A DNA stretch of 64,000 nucleotides from Saccharomonospora xinjiangensis XJ-54 (GCF_000258175.1 NZ_JH636049.1:3697482-3761481), one strand, 5' to 3'; numbered from the stretch's first letter, positions 8,752 through 18,807 are shown. A program made the numbers and translations. Notes: a model not told the origin generated them from the letters alone.

Positions 8752-10260
8752 GTGACCCGGACCTACGCGATCCGCACCTTCGGGTGCCAGATGAACGTGC
8801 ACGACTCGGAGCGTCTCGCCGGTCAGTTGGAGGACGCGGGATACGCGCTCGCCACGGACGGTGAGGACCCTGACATCGTCGTGCTGAACACCTGCGCGGT
8901 GCGCGAGAACGCCGACAACAAGCTCTACGGGCACCTCGGCCACCTCCGCGCTGCCAAGTCGGCGAAGCCGGGGATGCAGATCGCGGTGGGAGGCTGCCTC
9001 GCGCAGAAGGACCGCGGTGAGATCGTGCGGCGGGCTCCGTGGGTCGATGTCGTCTTCGGCACCCACAACATCTCCTCCCTTCCCGTGTTGCTGGAGCGGG
9101 CCCGGCACAACGCCGAGGCGCAGGTCGAGATCCTCGAATCGCTCCAGACCTTCCCCTCAACACTGCCCGCGCGCAGGGAGTCCGCGTACTCGGGCTGGGT
9201 GTCCATCTCCGTCGGCTGCAACAACACGTGCACCTTCTGTATCGTGCCGTCGCTGCGGGGGAAGGAGCGCGACCGGCGTCCCGGGGAGATCCTCGCCGAG
9301 GTCGAGGCCCTCGTGGCAGAGGGTGTTCTCGAAGTGACGCTGCTGGGGCAGAACGTCAACTCCTACGGTGTCGAGTTCGGTGACAGGCTCGCCTTCGGCA
9401 AGTTGCTGCGAAGCTGCGGTTCCGTGGAGGGATTGGAGCGGGTGCGGTTCACCTCGCCGCACCCGGCGGCCTTCACCGACGACGTGATCGACGCGATGGC
9501 CGAGACCTCGAACGTCTGTCACCAGCTGCACATGCCGTTGCAGTCGGGCTCCGATCGGGTGTTGAAGGCGATGCGGCGCTCCTACCGGTCGTCGCGCTTC
9601 CTCTCCATCCTCGACAGAGTGCGGGACGCGATGCCCGACGCGGCCATCACCACCGACATCATCGTCGGGTTCCCCGGCGAGACCGACGAGGACTTCGAGC
9701 AGACCCTCGATGTCGTGCGGCAGGCGCGGTTCTCGAGTGCCTTCACCTTCCAGTACTCGCCTCGCCCTGGCACACCCGCGGCCGAGATGGACGGCCAGGT
9801 ACCGAAGGAGGTTGTGCAGGAACGCTACGACCGGCTGGTGGAACTGCAGAACGACATCGCATGGCAGGGGAACAAGGCGCTGGTCGGCAACACGGTCGAA
9901 CTGCTCGTCGCGATGGGCGAGGGGCGCAAGGACGCGGAGACACAGCGGATGAGCGGCCGTGCCCGCGACGGCAGGCTGGTGCACTTCACCCCGACCGGCA
10001 GCGCCGTCGATCGGGAGATCCGGCCGGGTGACATCGTGGAGACCACGATCACCTACGCGGCGCCGCACCACCTTGTCGCCGACGGCGATGTCCTCTCGCA
10101 CCGGCGCACCAGGGCAGGGGACAACGTGGAGGCCGGGCTGCGGCCGAAGACCAAGGGCGTCAGCCTGGGATTGCCCACCTTCGGTGCCGCGCCGACGGCA
10201 CCGCCGGGTGCGGTGGTGGCTGATCCGGTGACTGTGCAGGCGGGAGGGTGTGCGCTGTGA
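8752..10260 (+). CDS. miaB: tRNA-2-methylthio-N6-isopentenyladenosine synthase
   Basis: This 502-residue radical-SAM methylthiotransferase adds the 2-methylthio group to i6A37 of tRNAs, after MiaA has acted. The N-terminal UPF0004 domain has its three auxiliary-cluster cysteines at residues 12, 48 and 82. The radical-[11 protein letters not shown] motif lies near residue 162, and a TRAM RNA-binding domain occupies about 370-440. The last 60 residues are an extra Ala/Pro-rich tail. The start is a GTG. The stop overlaps the next gene as GTGA. The partner miaA is 2.8 kb downstream on the same strand. Confidence 0.96.
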   Translation: MTRTYAIRTFGCQMNVHDSERLAGQLEDAGYALATDGEDPDIVVLNTCAVRENADNKLYGHLGHLRAAKSAKPGMQIAVGGCLAQKDRGEIVRRAPWVDVVFGTHNISSLPVLLERARHNAEAQVEILESLQTFPSTLPARRESAYSGWVSISVGCNNTCTFCIVPSLRGKERDRRPGEILAEVEALVAEGVLEVTLLGQNVNSYGVEFGDRLAFGKLLRSCGSVEGLERVRFTSPHPAAFTDDVIDAMAETSNVCHQLHMPLQSGSDRVLKAMRRSYRSSRFLSILDRVRDAMPDAAITTDIIVGFPGETDEDFEQTLDVVRQARFSSAFTFQYSPRPGTPAAEMDGQVPKEVVQERYDRLVELQNDIAWQGNKALVGNTVELLVAMGEGRKDAETQRMSGRARDGRLVHFTPTGSAVDREIRPGDIVETTITYAAPHHLVADGDVLSHRRTRAGDNVEAGLRPKTKGVSLGLPTFGAAPTAPPGAVVADPVTVQAGGCAL

Positions 10261-10757
10261 GCGACGAAGCCAGATCGGCGTCCGAGGGGCGCACCGGAGA
10301 CGGTGGGGACCTCGACGAACTCGCCGCGGACGTCGATGCCACCCTCGGTAAGGCTGTACGCACCGTGGAGTTCGGGCGGCGCGGTTTCACCATCGCGGTG
10401 TTCGTGTTCCTCCTGCTGATCGGCTTCGTGCTGCCGTGGGTGGACGGCCGCCCCGGCTGGCAGGCACTGCTCGGAGACGCGGGTGCGATCCCGCAGCTGT
10501 TCGCGGCGACGTCCACCGGCTTCGGTGTGCTGGCCTCGACGCTGGCGCTCGCCACTCGCCGGTGGTGGCTGACCTGGGTGTGCGCCACCGGCGGGTGGTT
10601 CGCCTTCGTTGACGGCATCCTCGCCGTGTGGTCGCAGCAGTCGTCGGGCGTCAGCGGTGTTCCAGGAGCAGGCCCCGGCATCGGCCTCGTCATCGCCTGT
10701 GTCGCGATGGGCGTGCTGGGATTCCAGTGGATGAAGCTCGCCTGGTCGAGGCACTGA
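10257..10757 (+). CDS. Four-helix membrane protein coupled to miaB, function unknown
   Basis: This encodes 166 residues from a GTG that overlaps the miaB stop by four bases. After a hydrophilic N-terminal 40 residues there are four hydrophobic segments, at about 44-64, 77-99, 104-123 and 141-160. No catalytic motif was seen. Its position after miaB matches that of the conserved membrane protein Rv2732c in Mycobacterium, which also has no known function. A strong palindromic terminator follows immediately. Confidence 0.85.
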   Translation: MSDEARSASEGRTGDGGDLDELAADVDATLGKAVRTVEFGRRGFTIAVFVFLLLIGFVLPWVDGRPGWQALLGDAGAIPQLFAATSTGFGVLASTLALATRRWWLTWVCATGGWFAFVDGILAVWSQQSSGVSGVPGAGPGIGLVIACVAMGVLGFQWMKLAWSRH

Positions 10758-10787
10758 GTGGTGGGGAGCGGCGCCGCTCCCCACCAC
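10758..10787. terminator. Perfect 30-bp palindrome, shared terminator
   Basis: The sequence GTGGTGGGGAGCGGC is followed directly by its exact complement, giving 15-bp arms (13 pairs around a GCGC tip). It starts one base after the stop of the 4-TM gene and ends 19 bases before the stop of the opposing DUF349 gene. It can therefore end transcription from both sides. Confidence 0.88.
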
Positions 10788-10806
10788 CACGGCCTTCCCA
10801 GCGTCG

Positions 10807-12156
10807 TCAGCGGTTGGCGACGGCCTCCTCAGCGGTGCGCAGCCACTCGCGCCACTGTGCGGCCTGCTCCTCCGCCTTCTTCGCGCGACGCTCGTCGCCT
10901 GCGGCTCGCGCCTTCTCGGCCTGCGCCTCGAACTGCTCGACCCGCTCCCTGAACTGCGCGGCCCTGGCCTCGGCCTCGGGGTCGGTGCGACGCCAGCGGG
11001 CGTCCTCGGCCGAGCGGATACGGTCGGCGACCGCCTTCAACCGGCCGTCGAGTTCCCTGATGCGCTCCCTCGGCACCTTCCCGATCTCGTCCCAGCTCTC
11101 CTGAATCCGGCGGAACTGGGCCTTGGCGGCGTCGAGGTTCGTCGCAGGGTCGATCTTCTCGGCCTCGGCGAGCAACTCCTCCTTACGAGCCGCGTTCTCG
11201 GCGAATTCGGCGTCCCGTTCCGAGAACGCCTCGGCCCTGCGGGAGAAGAAGGCGTCCTGCGCCGCCCTGAACCGCTGCCACAGGGCGTCGTCTGCGTCCT
11301 TCGGTGCTCTGCCTGCGGCCTTCCACTCGACCATGAGTTCCTTGTAGCGGCCCGCGGTCGGTCCCCAGTCGGTGGACTCGGACAGCGCTTCGGCCTCCTC
11401 GATCAGTTCTTCCTTGCGGCGCTTGGCCGCGGCGCGCTGCTTGTCGAGTTCCGCGAAGTGTGAACCCCGGCGCCTGCTGAACGCCTCGCGGGCCTTGGAG
11501 AAGCGCTTCCACAGCTCGTCGTCCGTCTTGCGATCGACACCCTTGATCGTCTTCCACTCGTCGAGGATTGCCTTGAGCCGGTCGCCCGCGACCTTCCACT
11601 GGGTCGAGGACGCGGCGATCTCCTCGGCCTCCTCCGCGAGAGACTGCTTGCGGGCCACGGCTTCGGCCCTCGCCCGCTCCCGCTCCTGGCGACTCCGCTC
11701 CAGCGCCTTCTCGGCGTGGGCGACGACGTGGTCGAGCCGGGCGCGAAGGGCGTCGAGGTCCCCGACGACAGCGGCTTCGGCGAGGCCGTCGCGCAGGTGA
11801 ACGGCGCTGGACAGCGCGTGCTTCGGGTCGCCGGCCCCCGACGAGAGCCGGGTCTCCAGCAGCTCCGCCTCAGTGCGCAGGTCGTCGAACTTGCGCGCGT
11901 AGTGCATCAGTCCCTCGTCGGCCGAACCCGCCTGCCACACGCCTACAGCACGTTCCCCGTCGGCTGTGCGCACGTACACAGTGCCGTCGTCGGCGACCCG
12001 TCCCCACCGCGACGGGTGTGTCTCGGCGACCGGCACAGCGGGTGCCTGCGTGCCCCCTGAGGCGTGGGGCACCTGGTGTGGCGTGGGGACGTCGGCCGAA
12101 ACGTCGGAGACGTCGCGGGAAACGTCACTGCCGCTGGTGGTGTTCTGCTCGGCCAT
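10807..12156 (-). CDS. DUF349 repeat protein, coiled-coil
   Basis: This 449-residue soluble protein has a low-complexity N-terminal 50 residues, then a conserved opening (SRWGRVADDGTVYVRTADGERAVG in two parts). It continues with several DUF349 repeats, recognisable by W-(K/E)-x-(A/V)-G/K-x4-(D/L)-D-x-LW-x-RF patterns such as DDELWKRFSKAREAF and DDALWQRFRAAQDAFF. The rest is highly charged helix rich in Glu, Arg and Ala. DUF349 proteins have no settled function; related proteins have been linked to RNA or ribosome binding. The ATG at 12156 has GAAGGAG upstream. It lies opposite its neighbours, as the Mycobacterium homologue does between the miaB and miaA blocks. Confidence 0.88.
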   Translation of the reverse strand: MAEQNTTSGSDVSRDVSDVSADVPTPHQVPHASGGTQAPAVPVAETHPSRWGRVADDGTVYVRTADGERAVGVWQAGSADEGLMHYARKFDDLRTEAELLETRLSSGAGDPKHALSSAVHLRDGLAEAAVVGDLDALRARLDHVVAHAEKALERSRQERERARAEAVARKQSLAEEAEEIAASSTQWKVAGDRLKAILDEWKTIKGVDRKTDDELWKRFSKAREAFSRRRGSHFAELDKQRAAAKRRKEELIEEAEALSESTDWGPTAGRYKELMVEWKAAGRAPKDADDALWQRFRAAQDAFFSRRAEAFSERDAEFAENAARKEELLAEAEKIDPATNLDAAKAQFRRIQESWDEIGKVPRERIRELDGRLKAVADRIRSAEDARWRRTDPEAEARAAQFRERVEQFEAQAEKARAAGDERRAKKAEEQAAQWREWLRTAEEAVANR

Positions 12157-12330
12157 GGCCGGCTCCTTCTCGCTGTCCGGCCCGCGAGGATCGCGGGCGC
12201 CCCGCGGTGTGCGGGGCCGGGTCGTGCGTGTTACGGGTCTGTAGGCCGCATTCAAACAGGTAACACCGCTGATGGGTACTCCATGCCTCGATAGGTACCT
12301 CTGGCGACGCTGCCGGTAACCTCGTTACAC

Positions 12331-13032
12331 GTGATCACGTGTGCCGTCGTGGTGCCTTCGCCGCCGCTGCTCGTGCCCGACCTCGTGCCGGGCGCCGTGG
12401 AGCGCGGCGCCGCGGTGCGCGACGCGACGGTGGCCGCGGCACGCACGTTGGCGGGGGCAGGCCGTCGCTGGGTGGCGGTGGGCGTCGCCGATCGGCGGCA
12501 GACAGTGCAACCCGGTACGCGCGGCGGTTTCGGCGGATTCGGTGTTGACGTCCCCGTCGCGCTGTCGGAATCCGCCCGTGAGTCCGAACCCACACTGCCC
12601 CTCGCCGCCCTTGTGGCGGGTTGGCTACGCGAGCAGGCAGGAGCACAGTCGGTGCGGGTCGAACTCGTGGCCTCCCACGCGGAGGTGGCCGAGTGCGTCG
12701 CGCTGGGAGAGCAGCTCGCCGAGGCGGACGAGGACGGTTTGCTCGTGGTCGGTGACGGTTCCACCCGTCATCCGGCCGCGCCGCCGGGCTGGCCCGACGA
12801 CCGGGCCGAAGGGTTCGACGCGGCAGTGCGCTCCGCGCTGTCCGACGCCGACTGCGAGGCGCTGCTGTCGATCGACGCCGCACTCGCCGGTGAACTCCAG
12901 GCCGCGGGAAGGGCGGCGTGGCAGGTGCTCGCTGCCTTCGCCCGCGCGTCAGGGGACTGGCGTGGGGAGTTGCTGTACTCCGCCGCACCTTTCGGCGTCG
13001 CCTACCACGTCGCGGAGTGGACCCGGCAGTGA
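12331..13032 (+). CDS. Class III extradiol dioxygenase-like protein upstream of miaA
   Basis: This 233-residue protein begins MITCAVVVPSPPLLVPDL, which resembles the metal-site opening of class III extradiol (LigB-like) dioxygenases. The usual catalytic histidines are not obvious: the first motif has PSPPLL where active enzymes often carry PHPP. An enzymatic role is therefore doubtful. The start is a GTG. The last four bases overlap the miaA start as GTGA, so the pair is coupled. Mycobacterium has an Ala-rich protein of unknown function in the same place (Rv2728c). Confidence 0.8.
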   Translation: MITCAVVVPSPPLLVPDLVPGAVERGAAVRDATVAAARTLAGAGRRWVAVGVADRRQTVQPGTRGGFGGFGVDVPVALSESARESEPTLPLAALVAGWLREQAGAQSVRVELVASHAEVAECVALGEQLAEADEDGLLVVGDGSTRHPAAPPGWPDDRAEGFDAAVRSALSDADCEALLSIDAALAGELQAAGRAAWQVLAAFARASGDWRGELLYSAAPFGVAYHVAEWTRQ

Positions 13033-13931
13033 TCGCGCCCGTCGCCGTCGTCGGCCCCACCGCCACCGGCAAGACCGCGCTCGGTGTCGAACTCGCGCTC
13101 GCACTGGGCGGCGAGGTCGTCAACGCCGACGCCATGCAGCTCTACCGAGGCATGGACATCGGTACGGCCAAGGCCACCCCCTCCGAACGCAAGGGCGTGC
13201 CGCACCATCTGCTCGACGTCCTCGACGTCACCGAGACCGCCTCGGTGGCGGCCTACCAGGAGCAGGCACGCTCGATCATCGAAGGGCTGCTCGAAGCCGA
13301 CCGCGTTCCGGTCATCGTCGGCGGTTCCGGACTGTATGTACAGGCGATCGTGGACGACCTCCGTTTCCCGGGAACCGACCCCGCCGTGCGCCGTGATCTG
13401 GAACGGCAGGCCGGTGCGGAGGGCACCGCCGCGCTGCACCGCAGGCTCGCGATGCTCGACCCGAAGGCCGCCGCGACGATCCTGCCCGGCGACACCCGGC
13501 GAGTGGTGAGAGCGCTGGAGGTCATCGCTATCACCGGTGAGCCGTTCTCGGCGAACCTGCCCACCCCGGGGCCGCCACGGTACGGGACTGTCCTCATCGG
13601 AATCGACAGGGATGCTGAGGAACTCGACACGCGGCTGGAACTGCGGGTGGAGCACATGTTCGACGCAGGACTCGTCGATGAGGTGCGTTCGCTCGAACAG
13701 CGTGGGCTGCGCCAGGGCAGGACGGCGTCACGAGCGCTCGGATACCGTCAGGTGCTCGACGCGCTGGCCGGTAACGGCGATCTCGACGCCGCCGCGAGGG
13801 ACACCGTGGTGGCGACGCGCCGCTTCGTCCGCAGGCAACGCTCGTGGTTCCGGCGCGACGACCGGATCACGTGGTTCGACGGTGGCAGGACGGACCTGGT
13901 CGCCGCCGTGCTGTCACATCTCGACCCGTAA
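13029..13931 (+). CDS. miaA: tRNA dimethylallyltransferase
   Basis: This 300-residue enzyme transfers a dimethylallyl group to A37 of tRNAs reading UNN codons, making the substrate of MiaB. The P-loop GPTATGKT is near residues 10-17. DAMQLYRGMDIGTAK (about 36-50) carries the catalytic Asp. GGSGLYVQAI and RALGYRQ complete the family signature. The GTG at 13029 is out of step with the upstream gene and overlaps its stop by four bases. Longer in-frame starts would read into the previous gene. Confidence 0.96.
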   Translation: MIAPVAVVGPTATGKTALGVELALALGGEVVNADAMQLYRGMDIGTAKATPSERKGVPHHLLDVLDVTETASVAAYQEQARSIIEGLLEADRVPVIVGGSGLYVQAIVDDLRFPGTDPAVRRDLERQAGAEGTAALHRRLAMLDPKAAATILPGDTRRVVRALEVIAITGEPFSANLPTPGPPRYGTVLIGIDRDAEELDTRLELRVEHMFDAGLVDEVRSLEQRGLRQGRTASRALGYRQVLDALAGNGDLDAAARDTVVATRRFVRRQRSWFRRDDRITWFDGGRTDLVAAVLSHLDP

Positions 13932-13941
13932 CCTTGGAGAC

Positions 13942-14784
13942 ATGGCTGGCATCGAGTTCCTCAAGGGGCACGGCACCCAGAACGACTTCGTGCTTCTGCC
14001 CGATCCCGACGCGGCGCTGGAGCTGACCGGGAAGCGGGTCGCCGCGCTGTGCGACCGGCAGCAGGGGATCGGTGCCGACGGGGTGCTCAGGGTCGTGCGC
14101 TCGTCCGCGATGGGTGCCGACTCGAAGGGCGAGTGGTTCATGGACTACCGCAACGCCGACGGATCGATAGCGGAGATGTGCGGCAACGGCGTTCGGGTCT
14201 TCGCCCGGTACCTCGTCGAGGCAGGACTCGAAGCGGGACCGGAATTCGTCATCGGTACCAGGGCAGGCGACCGGCCGGTGCGGGTGCAGGCCGACGCCTC
14301 GGGTGAACTCTCCGTCACCGTGCACATGGGACCGGTCACCGTGACCGGGACCTCGGTCGCTGTCGTCGGCGGAAGGCAGGTCTCCGGGGTCGCGGTGGAC
14401 GTCGGCAACCCGCATCTGGTCTCGGTCATCGATGACGACGTGAGCACCCTCGATCTGAGCAGGGCTCCTCGCTACGACACCGAACTCTTCCCCGAAGGCG
14501 TCAACCTGGAGTTCGTCAACCTGCTCGGTCCCGATGCGTTGCGCATGCGTGTCCACGAGCGCGGGGTCGGGGAGACCAGGGCGTGCGGAACCGGCACGGT
14601 CGCGGCGGTCGCGGCAGCACTGCACCTGCGTGGCGACGACACCGGAGAATCCACAGTAGACATCCCTGGGGGTCGAGTGGTGGTGACCGTCGGCAAGGGA
14701 ACCTCGACACTTACCGGGCCCGCTGCGTTCGTCGCGAGGGGTGAACTCGATGCCGCGTGGTGGGATTCCCTCGGGGAGAGGTGA
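13942..14784 (+). CDS. dapF: Diaminopimelate epimerase
   Basis: This 280-residue cofactor-free racemase converts LL-DAP to meso-DAP for lysine and peptidoglycan. The two catalytic cysteines are seen in MCGNGVR (about residue 79) and ACGTGT (about residue 218). KGHGTQNDFV at the N-terminus and VDVGNPHLV are also typical. The ATG at 13942 lies ten bases after miaA, with GGAG just upstream. It supplies the amino acid that MurE, also in this window, adds to the wall precursor. A small hairpin follows. Confidence 0.96.
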   Translation: MAGIEFLKGHGTQNDFVLLPDPDAALELTGKRVAALCDRQQGIGADGVLRVVRSSAMGADSKGEWFMDYRNADGSIAEMCGNGVRVFARYLVEAGLEAGPEFVIGTRAGDRPVRVQADASGELSVTVHMGPVTVTGTSVAVVGGRQVSGVAVDVGNPHLVSVIDDDVSTLDLSRAPRYDTELFPEGVNLEFVNLLGPDALRMRVHERGVGETRACGTGTVAAVAAALHLRGDDTGESTVDIPGGRVVVTVGKGTSTLTGPAAFVARGELDAAWWDSLGER

Positions 14785-15264
14785 TGCGCCGTCTCCGTTC
14801 GCGCGGAGACGAGCGCGCCATGCGGAGGCGGTGAGTCTCCGATCGGCCGCTCCGGACAGGGACGCCGCCGTCCGTCGAAGAGGTCGCTTGCCAGCTGGCG
14901 CTCGGTCAGGACGTTTCCCGTGGCGACGCGCACGGTCGGTCACCACAGCAGAACGCTCTGTGAGGTAGCGGGCGTTCATCGCCGGTAAGTCGGCGACACG
15001 TGGGCTCGTCTGCCGGGAATAGGTCCTCCGCTCGTCCGGTTGGCATACGTGACAGCGCTCACCAGCGAGTCGTCGAGACGACCGTCCTCGTGAACTCGGC
15101 GGAAAGAACGCCCCATGAACAGTGCCCATGAACAAGGGCGGCCGAGGAGGCGCTGTCCGGGCGTTTCGGCGCGTCGGCCACCACCGCACGGCGGTGAGTG
15201 CGGCGCCGCCTGGACGATTAATGGGCTCGTTCTTTCCCACGCACCGTGGGACGATAGGGAGACG
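14785..15264. other. 480-base gap between dapF and hflX without a supported gene
   Basis: A perfect hairpin, GTCTCCG-ttcgcg-CGGAGAC (14791-14810), starts six bases after the dapF stop and is a likely terminator. A second small hairpin, CCCACG-cac-CGTGGG (15236-15250), lies just before the hflX ribosome site. Open frames on both strands here lack ribosome sites, recognisable domains and coding-like third-position bias, so none is called. The hflX promoter is presumably in this stretch. Confidence 0.6.
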
Positions 15265-16713
15265 ATGACAGAACTGACACACAACGCCGTTCCCGCCGAT
15301 CAGCTCGATGACATCGAACTGTCGCAGGGTGAACTCGAACTCTCCGACCGCGCTTCGCTGCGCAGGGTCGTGGGCCTTTCCACCGAACTCGCCGACATCA
15401 CCGAGGTCGAATACCGGCAGCTGCGGCTGGAACGCGTCGTGCTCGTCGGGGTGTGGACCGAGGGAACAGCGGAACAGTCCGAGGAATCGCTGGCCGAGCT
15501 CGCCCGCCTTGCCGAGACCGCGGGCTCCGAGGTACTCGAGGGGCTCGTCCAGCGCCGTTCACGGCCAGACCCCGCCACCTACATCGGGTCCGGCAAGGTG
15601 AAGGAACTCGCCGACATCGTCGTCGCCACCGGCGCCGACACGGTGATCTGCGACGGTGAACTCTCGCCGGGCCAGTTGCGGCAGCTCGAGGAGAAGCTGC
15701 GCGTGAAGGTCATCGACCGCACGGCGCTGATCCTCGATATCTTCGCCCAGCACGCCCGCTCGCGTGAGGGCAAGGCTCAGGTCGAGCTGGCGCAGTTGCA
15801 GTACCTCATCCCGCGCCTTCGCGGGTGGGGCCAGTCGCTGTCGCGGCAGGCAGGTGGCCGGGCCGGTGGTGCCAACGGCGGCGTGGGTCTGCGTGGTCCC
15901 GGTGAGACGAAGCTGGAGACCGACCGCAGGCGCATCAACAAGCGCATCGCGAAGCTGCGCAAGGACATCGCCGCGATGGACACCATCAGGGCCACCAAGC
16001 GGGGGCGCAGGGTCGCCAACGAGGTGCCGAGCGTCGCGCTGATCGGATACACCAACGCCGGCAAATCCAGCCTGCTCAATGCCCTCACCGGCGCGGGGGT
16101 ACTGGTGGAGGACGCCCTGTTCGCCACCCTCGACCCCACCACGCGGAGGGCCTCGACCCCTGACGGGCTGGAGTACACGATCACCGACACCGTCGGGTTC
16201 GTGCGGCATCTGCCTCACCAGCTCGTGGACGCCTTCCGCTCCACGCTCGACGAGGCGGCGGACGCGGACCTGCTTCTGCACGTGGTGGACGGTGCCGCGC
16301 CTGCGCCCGAAGACCAGGTCGTGGCGGTGCGCGAGGTCCTCGGTGAGATCGCCCAGAAGCGATCCGAGCCGCTGCCCCCCGAACTGGTGGTCGTGAACAA
16401 GGCCGACGTCGCCGACGAGGTGACGCTCGCGCGGCTGCGCAACCTCCTTCCCGACGCCGTGGTCGTCTCCGCCCACCGCAGGCAGGGGCTGGACACTCTC
16501 GCTGCGGAGATCGCCACGCGCCTGCCCCGTCCGGAGACGCTGGTGGAGGTTCTCGTGCCCTACGCGCACGGCGAACTCGTGGCCCGGGCACACGCCGATG
16601 GCGAGGTACTGGCGGAGGAGCACAGGCCAGAAGGGACGTTGCTCACGGCGAGGGTGCATGCGGAACTCGCCGCCACTCTCTCGGCGTACGTCACCGACGG
16701 GTCGCGAGCCTGA
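15265..16713 (+). CDS. hflX: GTPase HflX
   Basis: This 482-residue GTPase acts on ribosomes, for example splitting stalled 70S particles under stress. The N-terminal HflX domain (about 40-150) leads into the glycine-rich [20 protein letters not shown] linker. The G domain follows: G1 GYTNAGKSS (about 262-270), G3 DTVGF and G4 NKAD. The ATG at 15265 has AGGGAG upstream. An open extension to 15115 lacks a ribosome site and is not conserved-looking. The gene order dapF-hflX matches that of mycobacteria. Confidence 0.95.
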   Translation: MTELTHNAVPADQLDDIELSQGELELSDRASLRRVVGLSTELADITEVEYRQLRLERVVLVGVWTEGTAEQSEESLAELARLAETAGSEVLEGLVQRRSRPDPATYIGSGKVKELADIVVATGADTVICDGELSPGQLRQLEEKLRVKVIDRTALILDIFAQHARSREGKAQVELAQLQYLIPRLRGWGQSLSRQAGGRAGGANGGVGLRGPGETKLETDRRRINKRIAKLRKDIAAMDTIRATKRGRRVANEVPSVALIGYTNAGKSSLLNALTGAGVLVEDALFATLDPTTRRASTPDGLEYTITDTVGFVRHLPHQLVDAFRSTLDEAADADLLLHVVDGAAPAPEDQVVAVREVLGEIAQKRSEPLPPELVVVNKADVADEVTLARLRNLLPDAVVVSAHRRQGLDTLAAEIATRLPRPETLVEVLVPYAHGELVARAHADGEVLAEEHRPEGTLLTARVHAELAATLSAYVTDGSRA

Positions 16714-16728
16714 CGCTAACGTAGCGGG

Positions 16729-17865
16729 GTGGCGCGACTCGGTTTGGCGGCGACAGCGGCGCTTTCCACACTGTCCGCGCTCGCGGCGACGCTGCTGTCA
16801 CCGTCCTTCTCCGGCACGGCAAACGCGGGCACCGCGGACACCGCGCCGAAGGCGGTGTGCTCGGTCGGTGATCCCCGGCTCGCTGAGCTGTCGGGTCTCA
16901 CGGCCGACTCCGAACACCTCTACGCGGTGGCCGACGGCGGCACCCGGGTCGAGGTTCTCGTCCTCGACGACGACTGTCAGGTGCGGGACGTGCTGACCGC
17001 GCCGACCGATCCCTACGACGTGGAAGATCTCGCGCTCGGTCCCGACGCGACGTTGTGGCTCGGCGACACCGGGGACAACCGTCAGGTGCGCGAGACAGTG
17101 GCTCTGCACGTCCTGTCGCGCGACGGTACGTCCGCGCTGTATCGCCTCACGTATCCGGACGGCCCGCAGGACGCCGAGGCACTCGTGGTGGACGGCGAGG
17201 GAACGCCCTACATCATCACCAAGAGCGCGGTCGGCTCCTCCCGTGTTTACCGGCCCTCCGGTCCGCTGGTGAGCCCGGGGCCGACGCCTCTGGAGGAGGT
17301 CGCCACGGTGTCGCTGCTGCCGACGGCGACGCAGGGTGGTCCGCTCGGGGTCGCGGGGAGCGTTCTCATTACCGGCGCCGCGCTGTCGCCGGACGGCAGC
17401 GTGGTGGCTCTGCGGACGTACACCGACGCCTATCTCTATCCGGTCACCGGAGGGGACATCGCTGGAGCGTTCGGCCACGAACCCGTGCGCGTCCCTCTGC
17501 CCGGTGAGCCGCAGGGTGAGGCCATCGCGTTCACCCCCGACGGAACACTGCTGTCGGCGGGGGAGGGCTCCGGCGAGCCGGTGAGAGCCATTCCGAACGC
17601 CACCGCGCTGGCGGACGACCGGGGCAGCGGTGACCGGAGTAGCGCGACGGAGCAGGCGGCGACAGAACAGCGCACCGAGACGATCGAGTCGGCTGACGGC
17701 GAACCCGACCTCGACCCCGTCGCTCCGCTCACCATCGCGGTGTGGTCAGCCGCGGCACTCGGCGCCGTGTTCGGTGTGGTGCTGGTGGCCCGCTTCCATC
17801 GCCAACGCCGCCAACGCCGCCAACGCCGCCAACGCCGCCAACGCCGCCAACGCCGCCAACGCTGA
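16729..17865 (+). CDS. Exported single-anchor protein with propeller-like repeats and an (RQR)7 tail
   Basis: This encodes 378 residues from a GTG. The N-terminus is a signal peptide (VARLGLAATAALSTLSALAATLL, with probable cleavage near NAG-TAD). The central part (about 40-290) has repeating blade-like motifs such as DLALGPDATLWLGDTGDNR, DAEALVVDGEGTPYIITKS and GEAIAFTPDGTLLSAGEG, suggesting a beta-propeller facing outside. An acidic linker precedes one membrane helix (about 325-350). The cytoplasmic end is then seven tandem Arg-Gln-Arg units encoded by a 9-bp DNA repeat. I do not recognise a function. It converges on lexA. Confidence 0.82.
   Translation: MARLGLAATAALSTLSALAATLLSPSFSGTANAGTADTAPKAVCSVGDPRLAELSGLTADSEHLYAVADGGTRVEVLVLDDDCQVRDVLTAPTDPYDVEDLALGPDATLWLGDTGDNRQVRETVALHVLSRDGTSALYRLTYPDGPQDAEALVVDGEGTPYIITKSAVGSSRVYRPSGPLVSPGPTPLEEVATVSLLPTATQGGPLGVAGSVLITGAALSPDGSVVALRTYTDAYLYPVTGGDIAGAFGHEPVRVPLPGEPQGEAIAFTPDGTLLSAGEGSGEPVRAIPNATALADDRGSGDRSSATEQAATEQRTETIESADGEPDLDPVAPLTIAVWSAAALGAVFGVVLVARFHRQRRQRRQRRQRRQRRQRRQR
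17801..17863 (+). repeat. 9-bp tandem repeat, seven copies, in frame
   Basis: The unit GCCAACGCC is repeated seven times; the last copy ends GCT. The gene reads it as CGC-CAA-CGC, so each unit adds Arg-Gln-Arg. Because the unit is three codons long, slippage would change tail length without shifting the frame. The repeat runs straight into the stop codon. Confidence 0.97.
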
Positions 17866-17891
17866 ATCAAGGTGCCGTCAGACCGGCGAGA

Positions 17892-17927
17892 AAGGCCGGA
17901 AGACTCGAGGCCTCGGTTTCCGGCCTT
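17892..17927. terminator. Convergent terminator between the 16729 gene and lexA
   Basis: A 10-bp perfect inverted repeat, AAGGCCGGAA (17892-17901) and TTCCGGCCTT (17918-17927), encloses a second palindrome, CGAGGCCTCG. It lies 27 bases after one stop and about 50 bases from the lexA stop, so it can end both transcripts. Confidence 0.82.
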
Positions 17928-17978
17928 CGCCGACCCGATTCCTCGGCGGGTTTTCCGCTGCCATTCCCCTGGCGGGGT

Positions 17979-18719
17979 TCACAGCCTTCTCAGGACAGCG
18001 ACGACCTTTCCGAGGATCGTGGCGTCGTCACCAGGGATCGGGTCGTATGCCTCATTGTGCGGCAGCAACCAGACGTGCCCGTCGTCCTTGCGCTTGAACG
18101 TTTTGACGGTCGCTTCGCCCTCGATCATCGCCGCCACGATGTCGCCGTTCTCGGCGGTGGGTTGCTGCCTCACCACGACCCAGTCGCCATCGGTGATCGC
18201 GGCACCGATCATCGAGTCGCCGGTGACGCTGAGCAGGAACACGTCCCCTTCGCCGACGATGTCCTTCGGCAGAGGGAAGACGTCTTCGATCGACTCCTCG
18301 GCGAGGACAGGGCCTCCCGCCGCGATACGTCCGACTAGCGGTACCAGTGCGGGCCGGGGAACCGTCTCTCCGGCTGCCGTGACGGCCTCACCCTCGCGAG
18401 GCGAGGTGCGAGTGGTTCCGCGCTGGCTGTCCATCGCCAGCACACCGACGGCGCGAGGGCGATTCGCGTCGCGCCGGAGATAACCCTTGCGTTGCAGCGC
18501 CTTCAACTGGTGGGAAACGGAGGATGTTGACGTGAGCCCGACCGCCTCCCCGATTTCCCTGACACTGGGCGGATATCCGTACCTGTCCACCCAGTCCCTG
18601 ATCACGTCGAGGACTTTCCGCTGGCGCGGTGTCAGGCTTTCGTCCGGGGTACTGACCGTGCGCGGAAGGGCGGAGACTTCGCCGCCGCTCACGTCGTTGC
18701 CCGTTGTCTTGCGTGCCAC
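17979..18719 (-). CDS. lexA: LexA repressor
   Basis: This 246-residue SOS repressor has a winged-helix DNA-binding domain (about 20-85, [14 protein letters not shown] then [20 protein letters not shown]) and an S24 self-cleavage domain. The cleavage site Ala-Gly lies in RIAAGGP. The catalytic Ser is in GDSMIG and the Lys in ATVKTF. The GTG at 18719 is preferred because GGGAGG lies nine bases upstream; an ATG at 18740 would place that site inside the gene and has none of its own. Two SOS boxes lie upstream, so the gene is very likely autoregulated. Confidence 0.96.
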   Translation of the reverse strand: MARKTTGNDVSGGEVSALPRTVSTPDESLTPRQRKVLDVIRDWVDRYGYPPSVREIGEAVGLTSTSSVSHQLKALQRKGYLRRDANRPRAVGVLAMDSQRGTTRTSPREGEAVTAAGETVPRPALVPLVGRIAAGGPVLAEESIEDVFPLPKDIVGEGDVFLLSVTGDSMIGAAITDGDWVVVRQQPTAENGDIVAAMIEGEATVKTFKRKDDGHVWLLPHNEAYDPIPGDDATILGKVVAVLRRL

Positions 18720-18728
18720 CGCGATTTG

Positions 18729-18734
18729 CCTCCC
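18729..18734 (-). promoter_or_regulatory. Ribosome binding site that fixes the lexA start
   Basis: On the minus strand GGGAGG lies nine bases before the GTG at 18719. It supports that start over the in-frame ATG at 18740. Confidence 0.7.
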
Positions 18735-18807
18735 AGTCATGGACCCGACCCGATGTGGGGCCCGTGTACACATCCGGTTACGACGCTAGCCCTCCTCGTC
18801 GAGGATT

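Noticed and set aside
12327..12342. ACACGTGATCACGTGT, a 16-bp palindrome over the start codon of the dioxygenase-like gene
   Set aside because: Eight-bp arms of this kind are expected about once by chance in a window of this size, and most of it is coding.
15236..15250. Hairpin CCCACG-cac-CGTGGG before hflX as a riboswitch or attenuator
   Set aside because: It is too small and isolated, with no alternative pairing or terminator to support a switch.
14785..15264. Possible small gene between dapF and hflX
   Set aside because: Open frames on both strands lack ribosome sites, domains and coding bias; only hairpins are supported.
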